Shown piece by piece: positions 1 through 10,065 of a stretch of 64,000 bases of DNA (positions are counted from its first letter, which is position 1; each line of letters starts with the position of its first letter). The translations under genes were made by a program, and so were the position numbers. Under the pieces are notes generated by a model, which had not been told where the DNA came from, made no database searches, and saw only the letters and a list, made by a program, of their open reading frames with translations. Origin of the DNA: Brachycybe producta (lineage: Eukaryota; Arthropoda; Diplopoda; Playtdesmida; Andrognathidae); assembly GCA_036925085.1 (NCBI GenBank), contig JAUPFP010000004.1:7724938-7788937 (forward strand). Reading direction: 5' to 3'.

Positions 1-782
1 ATTCTCACAGTTTTGAGCATCTTTTGTCTCTGTACTTCTCGGACTTGCGTCCATAAATTTACCCTTGAAAAGAATGCGAATATGAACTCGAAAATAATTA
101 GAATCACCACTGTAGTTTAAATAGAAAATTGAGGATTTATTCCATATATAAAAATATAAGCAAAATGATAACTTGGTTTTAAATCACAGCACATAAAAAT
201 AATAATCACGTTTGGAAATAATGTGCAAGAACCTTGCCAAAATTGGGCATAGGTTCCTTATTTAAGAATTGACTATAAGAATGCTTAATAAACATAAAAA
301 CACGTCTCTATTTATACAATGAGAATCCAGAAGTCGGATTCTCAGGACACATTTATCTGATTGGATGAAATAAAGTTTGGGTCCAAATAGACCATCAATG
401 GATTGGTCTCTTTGGCCAAAACGATGACTCATGGCCCTCTTAAAAGGGTAAACGAAAACGTAAACAGCTTAATTAAAAGGTCATAAAATCTACTCATGTG
501 GAAGTTGAGAACAACAGTATGAATGGGGAGAACGATAAGGTCAAGTTAAAATTAAATCTGGGTCAATCGGTACCTATGAATACTGAGTGGCCAACAAGCT
601 ACAAAATACAAGGTGCATACAAAGTTTAAAAACCCAAAACAAAACGACACTAAATTAATAAAAAAGTGGTGAGCCCAAACCGTCTCAATATTATAAATTC
701 TATGTGAGATTCCTGAATATAGGCAGTAATAAATTAATATACTGTTACTTTTGTGGCACCAATAGCATTGATGAAGCCCGCG
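1..782. other. AT-rich stretch, nothing recognised
   Basis: No open frame of useful length, no splice-site pair flanking a coding-like segment and no clear repeat were seen. It may be intron or intergenic DNA. Confidence 0.4.
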
Positions 783-1045
783 TTAAGAGGTTACATCACA
801 AGATTATTCGAAAAATCTCCGCAAAGATTGATAGCATCGTTTTTCTATTGAGCCCATAGACCCAATGTTAAAGAAAAATGTTAATTTTTTAAAATACACA
901 GTCGTGGCAATTTGTTTATTTTTCATATTTAAAGTTGTCCAATATTAAGTTTTCAAAGTGCAATGTGCACCTTAAATATATGCTGATTGAGTGATAGAAT
1001 GACAAAAAATTGGTAAGTGCAGTTATATTTTTAACAATGGATTCA
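783..1045 (+). mobile_element. Half copy of a palindromic (foldback) repeat family
   Basis: Starts with a GAGGTTACATCACAAGATTA-type terminus, continues through GCAAAGATTGATAGCATCG and TTTCTATTGAGCCCATAGAC, and ends near AGTGCAGTTATATTTTTAA. The same order of blocks occurs in both orientations inside the copies near 13.0 kb and 14.0 kb. Only the left half is present here; the right half is absent and sequence next to a GT-rich array follows. Confidence 0.65.
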
Positions 1046-1110
1046 AGGAACCCTATATATAGACCTCCATTGCTTTAATATATCAAATAACCAACTTTTT
1101 TTCATTGTTA

Positions 1111-1541
1111 CATGTGTGTGCACGAGTACGCATGTGAACGCACGTGTGCGCACGAGTACACACGTGAACGCACGTGTGCGCACGAGTACGCACGTGAACG
1201 CACGTGCGCGCACGAGTACACACGTGAACGCACGTGTGCGCACGAGTACGCACGTGAACGCACGTGCGCGCACGAGTACGCACGGGAACGCAAGTGCACG
1301 CACGTGAACGCAAGTGCGTGCACGAGCACGCACGTGAATGCACGTGCGCGCACGAGTATGCACGGGCGCGCACGTGAACGCACTTGCACGCACTTGCACG
1401 CACGGGCGCGCACGGGCACGCACGGGCGCACACGAGTACGCACGGGCGCGCTCGGGCACGCTCTTGCACGCATGGGCACGCACTTGCGTGCACAGGCACG
1501 CACTTGCGCGCACATGTACGCATGCATACATGTACACGTGT
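1111..1541. repeat. CG/TG-rich minisatellite (10/30-bp units)
   Basis: Tandem variants of CACGTGAACG and CACGAGTACG, roughly 10-bp steps grouped into 30-bp units, degrade to the right into CACGGGCGCG and CACTTGCACG forms. The strand is almost strictly alternating purine/pyrimidine, which favours Z-DNA. All six frames stay open because the unit lacks stop codons; these open frames are not taken as genes. The left edge (TTGTTACATGTG) matches the inner edge of the large array near 4.3 kb. Confidence 0.85.
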
Positions 1542-1640
1542 AAAGGAAAGAGAAGCGAGAGTGAGATAGAGAGAGAAGAGAGAGAAAGAGAGGGAGAGAG
1601 AAAGAGAGGGAGAGAGAAAGAGAGAGCGAAGAGAGTTGGT
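1542..1640 (+). repeat. Purine-rich GA tract
   Basis: About 95 bases of nearly pure G and A (GAGAGAGAAAGAGAGGGAGA repeated imperfectly) directly abut the preceding array. Long polypurine tracts of this kind can form triplex DNA. No coding sense is assigned. Confidence 0.8.
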
Positions 1641-1865
1641 GGGTGAGTGGATCGTTGAGGGTGAATAAGAAGAAGTGTAAAATCTATGAAAGTCATGTCT
1701 AGTTTCTCTTTCCTCTTTTGAAATCCTTGATTGCAGGCAATCACTGCTAGAGCACTTACAAAAAAAAGAATGCAAGAATAACACAGTCAAACAATTAACT
1801 CAAAAAATGATTTCCTATTTATTTCTGATGGGTTCTAGAAATTATGCAAATAAGATTAAAACACT

Positions 1866-2036
1866 TGTGTGCACGTGTACGCACTTGCGCGCGTGTACGC
1901 ACTTGCGCGCGTGTACGCACTTGCGCGCGCGTGTACGCACTTGCGCGCGCGTGTATGCACTTGCGCGCGCGTGTACGCACTTGCGCGCGTGTGTATGCAC
2001 TTGCGCGCGTGTGTATGCACATGTACACACATGTGC
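1866..2036. repeat. Left-arm minisatellite
   Basis: Tandem copies of GTGTACGCACTTGCGCGC (16-20 bp steps) with a few TATGCAC variants. It occupies the outer end of the left arm and corresponds, in reverse complement, to the much longer right-arm array. Confidence 0.85.
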
Positions 2037-2139
2037 ACATAGATAAACACATACATGACATAGTTACATGTACATGTGATGCACATGCATCACTCATTTG
2101 TAATATGGTTTAAAATGAAAATAGTCACATGTATTCTAA

Positions 2140-3265
2140 GGCCCGTAGCAAATTAGGCAACAAAATGAGCTTGTAACCAGCAACAGTCCCCAGAGACTGT
2201 TGCTGGTGATGCTACACTAACGCCACCACTGCAGTTGCAGGCACTAAAATGGTAGCTTGCAACAGTAGCAGGTGGATGTTGCCTCTGCTCACCAGAGTGA
2301 GCAGAGGATACCAAATTTTGTAGTTGCCAGCTTACATCCTGGTATTTGGAGGTGTGGTTTCCTATTTTCATCATACAACTTCCTATAAAAATAATAAAAA
2401 TGGCGCCCAGCAGAACATGGTCACTGGTCATAGTGAATCAGTGTTTTGATTTTTATGGTCCGTTTTCCAAAAAAAGTCCATTTTCAAGAAATCATAATAA
2501 TGTTTAAATTAGAAAAAAACTTTATGTTACAATAGTCAAGAGCTACACATACTGTAGATACGTTCAGTTTTGGTGTACATTTTTTCATTCGGAAGTTATT
2601 CAACTTCAAAGTTGGCACTGTTTGGATTGTTTTTTTTTCATTGGTTTTATATGGAGAAATACGGCCACTTTTAAAAATTCATACAAAATTAAGTAATAAA
2701 GATTTTTCAAATTCAAAAAGACCATTGTGTTGCAATATTCAACATCTACACAAAGGTAGTTTCAGTTTTCGAGTGGGGTTTTCTATTCATAAGAAATCCT
2801 ACTTCAAAGTTGGCACTTTTTTTATCGTTTTTTCCATTGTTTTCGCTATAGAAAAAATGGCCATTTTAAAAAAAATTCTTAAAAAAGTAACTAAAAAAAT
2901 TTTCAAATTAGAAAACAACATTGTGGATAAAAAGTTTCTATTTCATGAAAGTATCTGTGTGTAGCTGTTGAATATTGTAACTAAATGGTGTTTTCTAATT
3001 TGTAAAATCTTTGTTGGTTAAAATTTTGTGAATTGTTCAAAATGGAGCTTTTCCCATATGTAAACCACTCATTTACACATTTTGTATTTGGTTGCTAGCT
3101 ACAAGCAAAGTTGCTACAAATTTGGTCTCCACAATTTGGTTAGAGGTGTTTCCCCTAACTGGCAACAAGTTGTTTCTAGCAACCATTTAGTGGTCACATG
3201 ATCACAGGTTTCAAGAGACTGTTGTTGGTTACAAGCTCATTTTGTTGCCTAATTTGCTACGGGCC
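2140..3265. mobile_element. PIF/Harbinger-like non-autonomous TIR element
   Basis: Termini are inverted copies beginning GGCCCGTAGCAAATTAGGCA and extending through ACAAAATGAGCTTGTAACCA. The element is flanked by TAA on both sides, the 3-bp target duplication known for PIF/Harbinger. The partner arm of the foldback is an empty site: it reads straight through ATTCTAATA without the 1.1 kb. Inner sequence is low-complexity with partly inverted blocks around CAAAGTTGGCAC; no transposase frame is present. Confidence 0.75.
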
Positions 3266-4307
3266 TAATACACAAAAACAATAACAGAACATAGAAAGGA
3301 ACACCCCTCCTAAATAATAGAAAAGTCCCCCTTTCGAATGCTACAACTGGAAAGAGGAAGAATTTCGATTTTTTAAAAAAAATTACGTTTTTAAAAAATC
3401 GAAATTTCATATATCAAATCGCTCTAATCGCTCATTCTCAGTTTCATCGTCAAAATGTGTACATCATTTTAGGTCTGATGAGATTTTGTTGTAAGTGGCT
3501 CCGTTTTCGAGTTGTTCGACCCACAAAAAATTATGACCAAAAACTCAAAATTTGTTTCTAAAAATTCATAAACAAATAACCCCTGGGTAAAAGTTTCTGA
3601 AGTTTTGTCAGGAACGTCATATTGACCCACTGAATCGAATAAAATATACTGCATGTCTTTATCTCATTCCGTTCTTGAGTTGTTCGACCCACAACAGCGG
3701 GGTTACGGACACACACACACGCCAAAACCTTGGCGCACATGCAAATGATTTTAGAGCAAGGGGCAAAAAAGAATGTCTGTGTCTGGAACCTCGATTTTGT
3801 GGGTCGAACAACTCAAGAATGGAATGAGATAAAGACATGCAGTATTTTTATTTGATTCAGTGGTTCAATTTCACGCTCCTGAAAAACAATCAGAAAATTT
3901 TACCTAGGGGTTATTTTTTTATGAATTTTTTAGAAACAAATTTTGAGTTTTTGGTCATAATTTATTGTGGGTCGAACAACTCGAAGACAGTGCCACATAC
4001 AACAAAATGTCATCAGACCTAAAATGATATACACATTTGAACGATGAAAGTGGAAAAAAATTGAAATTTTAGAGCGATTGGATATATGAAATTTCGATTT
4101 TTTTAAAAACGTAATTTTTTTAAAAAAATTGAGATTCTTCCTCTTTCCAGTTGTAGCATTCCAAAGGGGGACTATTCCTTCTTTCTATGTTCTGTTATTA
4201 CTTTTGTATATTAGAATACATGTGACTTATTTTCATTTTAAACCATATTATTACAAATGAATGACGTATGCGCATCACATGTAACAATGTCATGTACGCA
4301 AATGTGC

Positions 4308-5394
4308 ACACGTGTCTACATGTGCGTACACATGCGCACACGTGTCTACATGTGCGTACACATGCGCACACGTGTCTACATGTGCGTACACATGCGCACA
4401 CGTGTCTACATGTGCGTACACATGCGCACACGTGTCTACATGTGCGTACACATGCGCACACGCGTCTACATGTGCGTACACATGCGCACACGCGTCTACA
4501 TGTGCGTACACATGCGCACACGCGTCTACATGTGCGTACACATGCGCACACGCGTCTACATGTGCGTACACATGCGCACACGCGTCTACATGTGCGTACA
4601 CATGCGCACACGCGTCTACATGTGCGTACACATGCGCACACGCGTCTACATGTGCGTACACATGCGCACACGCGTCTACATGTGCGTACACATGCGCACA
4701 CGCGTCTACATGTGCGTACACATGCGCACACGCGTCTACATGTGCGTACACATGCGCACACGCGTCTACATGTGCGTACACATGCGCACACGCGTCTACA
4801 TGTGCGTACACATGCGCACAAGCGTCTACATGTGCGTACACATGCGCACAAGCGTCTACATGTGCGTACACATGCGCACAAGCGTCTACATGTGCGTACA
4901 CATGCGCACAAGCGTCTACATGTGCGTACACATGCGCACAAGCGTCTACATGTGCGTACACATGCGCACAAGCGTGTACATGTGCGTACACATGCGCACA
5001 AGCGTGTACATGTGCGTACACATGCGCACAAGCGTGTACATGTGCGTAGACATGCGCACAAGTGTACGTGTGCGTAGACATGCGCACAAGTGTACGTGTG
5101 CGTAGACATGCGCACAAGTGTACGTGTGCGTAGACATGCGCACAAGTGTACGTGTGCGTAGACATGCGCACAAGTGTACGTGTGCGTAGACATGCGCACA
5201 AGTGTACGTGTGCGTAGACATGCGCACAAGTGTACGTGTGCGTAGACATGCGCACAAGTGTACGTGTGCATAGACATGCGCACAAGTGTACATGTGCGTT
5301 GACATGCGCACAAGTGTACATGTGCGTAGACATGCGCACAAGTGTACATGTGCGTAGACATGCACACAAGTGTTCATGTGCGTACACATGCGCA
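4308..5394. repeat. Block-structured 30-bp then 28-bp minisatellite
   Basis: About 25 units of 30 bp (core TACATGTGCGTACACATGCG) run to about 5040. They fall into contiguous blocks by the variable part: 5 units with CACGTGTC, 12 with CACGCGTC, 5 with CAAGCGTC and 3 with CAAGCGTG. About twelve 28-bp units with CAAGTGTACGTG or CAAGTGTACATG and GCGTAGACATG follow. Alternating purine/pyrimidine dominates. Long open frames on both strands are by-products of a stop-free repeat of 30 bp. Confidence 0.95.
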
Positions 5395-5562
5395 AGCGTT
5401 AAGTGACAGATCATATACATGTATACTGTATAACACTACTAGTGCAGTATAGTGTAATTTACGTGTTTTATAGTGACGTTGTGTTTGAACCATATAATTA
5501 CCGTTTTAACCAAAATGATACAATGAATTTATAGTTTTGTTTGGCTGTTTTATATTCTTCAG

Positions 5563-5661
5563 ATAAGAAAACGGAAGCTCCGAAAGGTGGTGCCGTCATT
5601 CAGAGTAAACCAAGTAAAGTCATGAAAGCGGAACAGGAGAAAAGTCGAAGCCACCGAACAG
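5563..5661 (+). CDS. Probable internal exon of a host gene (33 codons)
   Basis: A pyrimidine-rich acceptor (TTTTATATTCTTCAG) precedes a 99-nt segment that ends at a GTGACG donor. Read with two leading bases it encodes KKTEAPKGGAVIQSK followed by PSKVMKAEQEKSRSHRT, a hydrophilic Lys/Glu-rich peptide. It ends one base into a codon, which fits the exon at 7966 that starts with two bases (the joined codon is GAT, Asp). No family is recognised. Upstream exons are not visible in this window. The downstream exon ends in a hydrophobic tail, so this would be the stalk before it. Chance remains possible for so short a segment. Confidence 0.5.
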
Positions 5662-5718
5662 GTGACGACTTTATTTAATATATATATTTTTTTTCTCATG
5701 AAAGTAGATTTATTTTTA

Positions 5719-6126
5719 GGTTGGTAGGAAAATAATTGCGGTTTGTGTTTTCTCAGCTAATAACGAAATTTATGCATTAATAGTTAACTTTATTATCGAA
5801 ATACGCAATGGTCATTAGAATTTACACATTTATGCCAATTAATGACAAGTTTATTTATTCTGGTGGTGCAATATTCCGGAGTCTTGGAAGTTGATAAAAT
5901 CTCGAAATGCATTTTTGGAAGATATTTGTTCCTTGTCCATTTTCAATTCAATAGCTTAAACTGAAACACAGTTAACCATAAAACGAAAGCTAATGTTACT
6001 CAAAAACAGACCGCAAAATGCACTTTCAAATGATCTTAACACAAACACAACGTAATTAAACTTATATTGAAAACAATTGAGTTTCAATTGCAGTAAACCA
6101 AAACTGCAATTATTTTCCTACCAACC
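5719..6126. mobile_element. Tc1/mariner-type MITE
   Basis: About 30-bp terminal inverted repeats, GGTTGGTAGGAAAATAATTG at the left and its complement at the right, are flanked by TA on each side. The 408-bp body has no open frame. TA target duplication suggests mobilisation by a Tc1/mariner transposase. It lies in the presumed intron between the exons at 5563 and 7966. Confidence 0.75.
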
Positions 6127-6128
6127 TA

Positions 6129-7362
6129 ATATTAGTGAGCAGAAGATGGTGTTTGTATGAGCTTAAGCAGTAATCATCTTTCAGCTTATGCTTGTCCTCT
6201 GTCATTGTGCCAGAAATACATATTTATGATTAGAAGCTTGCTGAAGATGAAACTTCAAGTGAAGCAACAAATTGGACTTTGGAATTAGGTGTCAAAGAGT
6301 GGCTGAGCGCTAGCTGAAAAACACAACATGGCTGCACTATACAGCTACTCAGTGGAGTAACTAGGTTTTTTGACACAAAAAGCAGAAATATTGAGTGCCC
6401 CCCCCCCCAAAAAAAAACGGGGATCAGGATAAAAGGATGAACCGATGAACATCATGGGCAATCCTAAAACCTGAAACAGAATGTATATAGAAATGGATGA
6501 ACACAAAAAACTTGAGATGAACCAAGGGATGAACACTATTAACATGGGTGCCCAGAACACACAAATCAGGTTTTAAATTAAATTCATTTTTTTTTTACAT
6601 TTTGGGGGGCTGCGACCTCCAGACGCCCTGCAAGAAACTCAATTTAACGTAATCCCGCATATTATAAAAAATCTATAAAAAATAGTGTTCGTACAATTCT
6701 ATAAGCATTCAGTTTCAGGTTTAAAAGTTACCCCAAATGTTCATCCGTTCATCGGTTCATCCTTTTAATCTGTTCCAAAATAACGTGTTTTGAACCCTAT
6801 TGTCTTCCCCTTTGCAAAAACGAGACTTTTAATCGGATTTTATGCACAAATAATGCCACCAGACGGAGCTAGCTTCACTTTTGCCTTAGACCAGGCATTC
6901 AACGCTTTAACATGGAGAAGATAGACTATTACTTTACTGGACTGGCAACGTCCTAAGGTGAAATATCGTACTAGAGATTTGAAGTCCAATGCATTTAGAC
7001 TGTCTGCGTGGGCAAGCTGGCAACCACTGGGAACCACATCTCAGGATCATGGTTTTCCATATAGTTAAATTTGAACGGGCCATGTTATGATCTGATAGTG
7101 TGTAGAGACCCTTATTCAGACTGGAACACGAGTATCTAACCAAGTTCATTTTTTTATTGAGAACCCGGAATGAAATTTTTTCTTTTCTTCTGGTTGTTTT
7201 ATTAATTAATTTAAAGTTATTAGTTATTAATTAGGTACTCAGAAATTAAATTTTAATAAAAATGAAAATCATATCTGATTAAGCCACTCACCCCTCGTTT
7301 GAAGAATGGCGCCAGGAACAAACTGCTCCTATTGCTCTCCAAAGCTATGCCACTTTAGACAC
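6129..7362. other. Intron or intergenic sequence, unassigned
   Basis: Contains a C9/A8 run near 6400 and a diverged inverted pair (AACCGATGAACATCATGG near 6440 against ATGTTCATCCGTTCATCGG near 6740), so an old inverted-repeat element may span about 6360-6800. No supported gene. Confidence 0.35.
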
Positions 7363-7370
7363 TGCTTCAA

Positions 7371-7522
7371 AGGGACAGACTAAACGTATGTATGATGATA
7401 CTGACTAATCAGTATCATCATAGAAAGTGCGGCAATTTACGAATTTTCAGGCCGATACAGAGTCCACTCTGTATCGGTATAAATTTCTGGCTTCCCCTGA
7501 AAAAGGTCTAAACGTCTGTCCC
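7371..7522. mobile_element. 151-bp MITE with two internal hairpins
   Basis: Bounded by GGGACAGAC and its complement and flanked on both sides by TGCTTCAA (8 bp, possibly 9). Inside are two near-perfect hairpins: ATGATGATACTGACTAATCA with its partner, and CCGATACAGAGTCCACTCTG with its partner. Target duplication length fits hAT or Mutator superfamilies; the source cannot be decided from termini alone. Confidence 0.75.
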
Positions 7523-7734
7523 TGCTTCAAGTGCATTTTTTCATTTTCAGCTCACACGTAAATCTCTCTGTCTTTAAAGATGAAAAAACAAATGAGTGGC
7601 CGGCAAGCAAAAAAAAAACCTAATTTCCTACTTTTAAGTTCCATTATAAATGTATTTGCCATCGCCCAAAATGCAATAAGTGGCGCTCAATATGTATTTG
7701 TATAGCTTTTCCCTTTAGCACTCAAGATAAGACT

Positions 7735-7768
7735 CTCCCTCTCTCTCTCTCCCTCCCTCTCTCTCTCC

Positions 7769-7799
<31 letters not shown>

Positions 7800-7806
7800 C
7801 TCTCTG
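7735..7806 (+). repeat. (CT)n microsatellite
   Basis: Seventy bases of CTCTCTCC variants. It lies about 160 bp upstream of the exon acceptor at 7966. Confidence 0.9.
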
Positions 7807-7965
7807 CGCACACGTTAATGATGATGATGGTGCTATTTCATAAAAAAAAGTTAACTATATTGCAGCCATAACGAAAAGCCTATTAATTCGAGCAAAAAAA
7901 AAAGAACCACATATACAATCAGATCCAATTCCCATAACACTGAAATGATCTTTTTCTCATTACAG

Positions 7966-8063
7966 ATACGACAACCAATGATGCTCCTTTTCGGAAATTG
8001 GCAACTAGTGCCACTACTGCTGCTTTACCTCTCGTGCTATTTGTTCTTCATAACCTCGTCTAA
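7966..8063 (+). CDS. Probable last exon with a GPI-type C-terminus
   Basis: A strong acceptor (CTTTTTCTCATTACAG) precedes two bases plus 31 codons and a TAA stop. The peptide TTTNDAPFRKLATSATTAA continues into LPLVLFVLHNLV: small residues followed by a short hydrophobic tail ending at the stop, the usual form of a GPI-anchor signal. The start phase fits the donor of the exon at 5563. An AATAAA lies 94 bases after the stop. Together these suggest the 3' end of a plus-strand surface-protein gene whose body lies upstream of the window. The parent family is not recognised. A competing minus-strand reading is noted under findings. Confidence 0.5.
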
Positions 8064-8156
8064 GTCGTCTTCATCAAATGCCAATTGAGCTTGAGCTTCT
8101 ACTTGATGAAGGAAAAAAAAGAGACTACATCATAGAAACCGACATAAACAGATCAC

Positions 8157-8162
8157 AATAAA
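8157..8162 (+). promoter_or_regulatory. Poly(A) signal after the presumed GPI exon
   Basis: A canonical AATAAA lies about 94 bases after the TAA stop of the preceding exon, a short but ordinary 3' UTR spacing. Confidence 0.4.
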
Positions 8163-8519
8163 AAGACAGAAAGAATGGACATGATTGATGTTGGCACAAG
8201 AAAAAAAAAAGAAAACCTCGCCATTGTATACTGGAATCTTTCAAAAATGTTCAACAATTCACCAATCTCTTTTATTTTTATTGCAATATACTTTTTTTGC
8301 CAGTCATGGCCCATTTCTAGTTTTAAAAGAATCTACCATATATCTACAATGGACATTCTCTAAATCTTTGCAATGACATTTGTACACACTAGTTACCGAT
8401 TACACCTGAATAATTACTCAAAGATTAAACACATTCAAAACCTTTTCATTTGTGAGAATAATGCAATTTGCTTTATTCCAATTGTGTCCATTAGATAATT
8501 TATCGGAATATAGACATCT

Positions 8520-9115
8520 GCCATAAAAAACACATTCCCTAAAGCCATTTGCCCTAATGCCAATTGCCCTAAAGACACATCCCGCTTGCCCTAAAGGGGC
8601 ATTTGCCATAAAACCATGTGGCCTAAAGGAACACATTTGCCATAAAACTATGCGCAAAAGATATTTTCTTTTTTCTCTTTTCATACAGTTCAGTGTCTTT
8701 TGGCGGAGTGTGTTAAATGGGTTCTGTGCGCCATAGGCGCGCAAATAAGACTGAAAAATAGACTGCTGATTAGGACAAACATCTCTCAGGGTAAAATAGT
8801 TTTAGCGCAAATGTCCCTTTATGGCAAATGGTTTTAGGGCATAACGCACCTCGGCGAGATGCGTGGCACAACTCAAAAAACCTCTTTTTTGGAGGGGGGG
8901 ATGAGTTTAAAGTTAAGAGAAGATTCATGGCTTACTTTGCTGAGATTTTCAAGTGCAAAGACCGTTTTAACTATATGTCTCCCCTACAATAGGTTGAGAT
9001 AGAAAAAATGCAACTTTGAATTCATTTTCTCTCCCAAAAAAGTTTTTTTTTTCAGCCGAGGTGCGAAATATCAATTTAGGGCAAATGATTTTATGGCAAG
9101 TGTATTTAGGGCAAA
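8520..9115. mobile_element. GGGCAAATG-array element, copy 1
   Basis: The left part carries repeated TTTGCCCTAAA and TTTGCCATAAA units; the right part carries the complement (TTTAGGGCAAATG and variants). Between them is TTTTCATACAGTTCAGTGTC, TTTTGGCGGAGTGTGTTAA, which is also found in the copy near 22.1 kb. The inverted arrays define a foldback-like family. A 100-bp segment beginning GAGGGGGGGATGAGTTTAAA (8895-8985) recurs near 60.29 kb. Confidence 0.7.
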
Positions 9116-9171
9116 TCTATCACACTCGAATTTACCACACATTTCTTGCTGTAGTTTGAATTGCTGTCATT

Positions 9172-9223
9172 TTGTGCTGTAGTTTCTTAAAAAATAAAAT
9201 TTTTTTTAAGAAACTACAGCACA
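9172..9223. repeat. Perfect-stem hairpin
   Basis: TGTGCTGTAGTTTCTTAAAA is followed after a few bases by its complement, giving a stem of about 22 bp. It could mark the end of an inverted-repeat element or form a structured transcript. Confidence 0.8.
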
Positions 9224-9459
9224 TATGCTGTCAATGGTCAAGAAGATTAATTAAACTCGTCACAATACTGTGATTCCGATTTTAATTTTGAAGTTTATTA
9301 TTATTAGTTTAAATACTTTATATGTTGTTCTCATAGCAACAAGTTGCAATTCTAGTATTTAGAATAACTGGCGTTTTGTTTCGAGATTCCACAACAATTA
9401 AGTGTATTAAGTTGAAATACCTTTTTTTTTTTTCAATTTTTGGTTTTGATAGAAGTTTA

Positions 9460-9990
9460 TAATTTAATTGCTACTTTTCAACTATAGAAAATAACAAAGA
9501 GAGTTACAGAAATTTCGTACAAAATTAAGTTTAAAGAAATTTATATATATTTAAATTCAATGATATTGTTTTCGTTTCGATTTCGTATTTTTAGTTAGCG
9601 AAGCAGCAACCCTCACAAACAAAACGAAAACGTTCACCTTATACTGCGATTTGTGTGGTCGTTTTTGACTAATTAATCGCTGCTTAAACGTAGATTTGTT
9701 AACATTTATTGTTGTCTGCACTTATTATTCTTATCTTAACCGGAAACCTTCCAAATAGAGGTGGTTATTCCTTCAGGATCGACATCGTTTTCCATCGAAG
9801 CAGTGGAAAAATGGCGTCATTTTAAATTTCTCAAACATACTGTGTTTTCATACCAAATTATCTATGAAATAATTCAATAATTTCGTAAGTATAGTGATCA
9901 TTTCGTATGAAATCTTTATTTTATAATGAAATGAGACGCCAAAATCAATCATTTCGTAAATAAAATAATTTCGTACGAAGTTTCGTTAAC
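9460..9990 (+). repeat. Dispersed repeat family R, copy 1
   Basis: Shares ordered blocks with copies near 32.0 and 57.2/58.3 kb: TTTAGTTA(G/A)CGAAG, TTGTGTGGTC(G/A)TTTTTGAC, AACCTTCCA(A/T)(A/G)TAG-type block, GGTTATTCCTT and TTTTCCATCGAAGC(A/G)GTGG. No long open frame; it resembles the end of a larger transposon whose superfamily I cannot name. Confidence 0.65.
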
Positions 9991-10065
9991 TCTCTACTAT
10001 CCGTTCCCCAAACACACTAATGTCATAGCGTCTCACATGTCTCTTAAAATAAGTAAAATTATTTG

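Larger units (their letters stand above)
1866..5394. mobile_element. Very large inverted-repeat (foldback) structure with minisatellite arms
   Basis: Sequence from about 1866 to 3696 reappears in reverse complement from about 3796 to 5394, with a ~100-bp central spacer. Matching landmarks include: array, then ACATGACAT(A/T)GTTACATG, then TTTGTAATATGGTTTAAAAT, then GTCACATGTATTCTAA, then AATGCTACAACTGGAAAGAG, then GAGTTGTTCGACCCACAA at the centre. The left arm is split by a separate TIR element (2140-3265). The left terminal array is about 170 bp, the right about 1.1 kb. This organisation, long inverted repeats made partly of short tandem repeats, is that of foldback-type transposons. No transposase is visible, so it is non-autonomous or a segmental inverted duplication. 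Confidence 0.7.

Noticed and set aside
1043..1790. Open frames rich in Arg, Cys, Val and His on both strands
   Set aside because: Same cause: stop-free minisatellite units; no start context, domain or splice signal.
4198..5420. Long overlapping open frames of up to 389 codons on both strands
   Set aside because: They are translations of a 30-bp repeat that has no stop codon in any frame; composition is a simple Cys/His/Val/Arg or Thr cycle and both strands are equally open.
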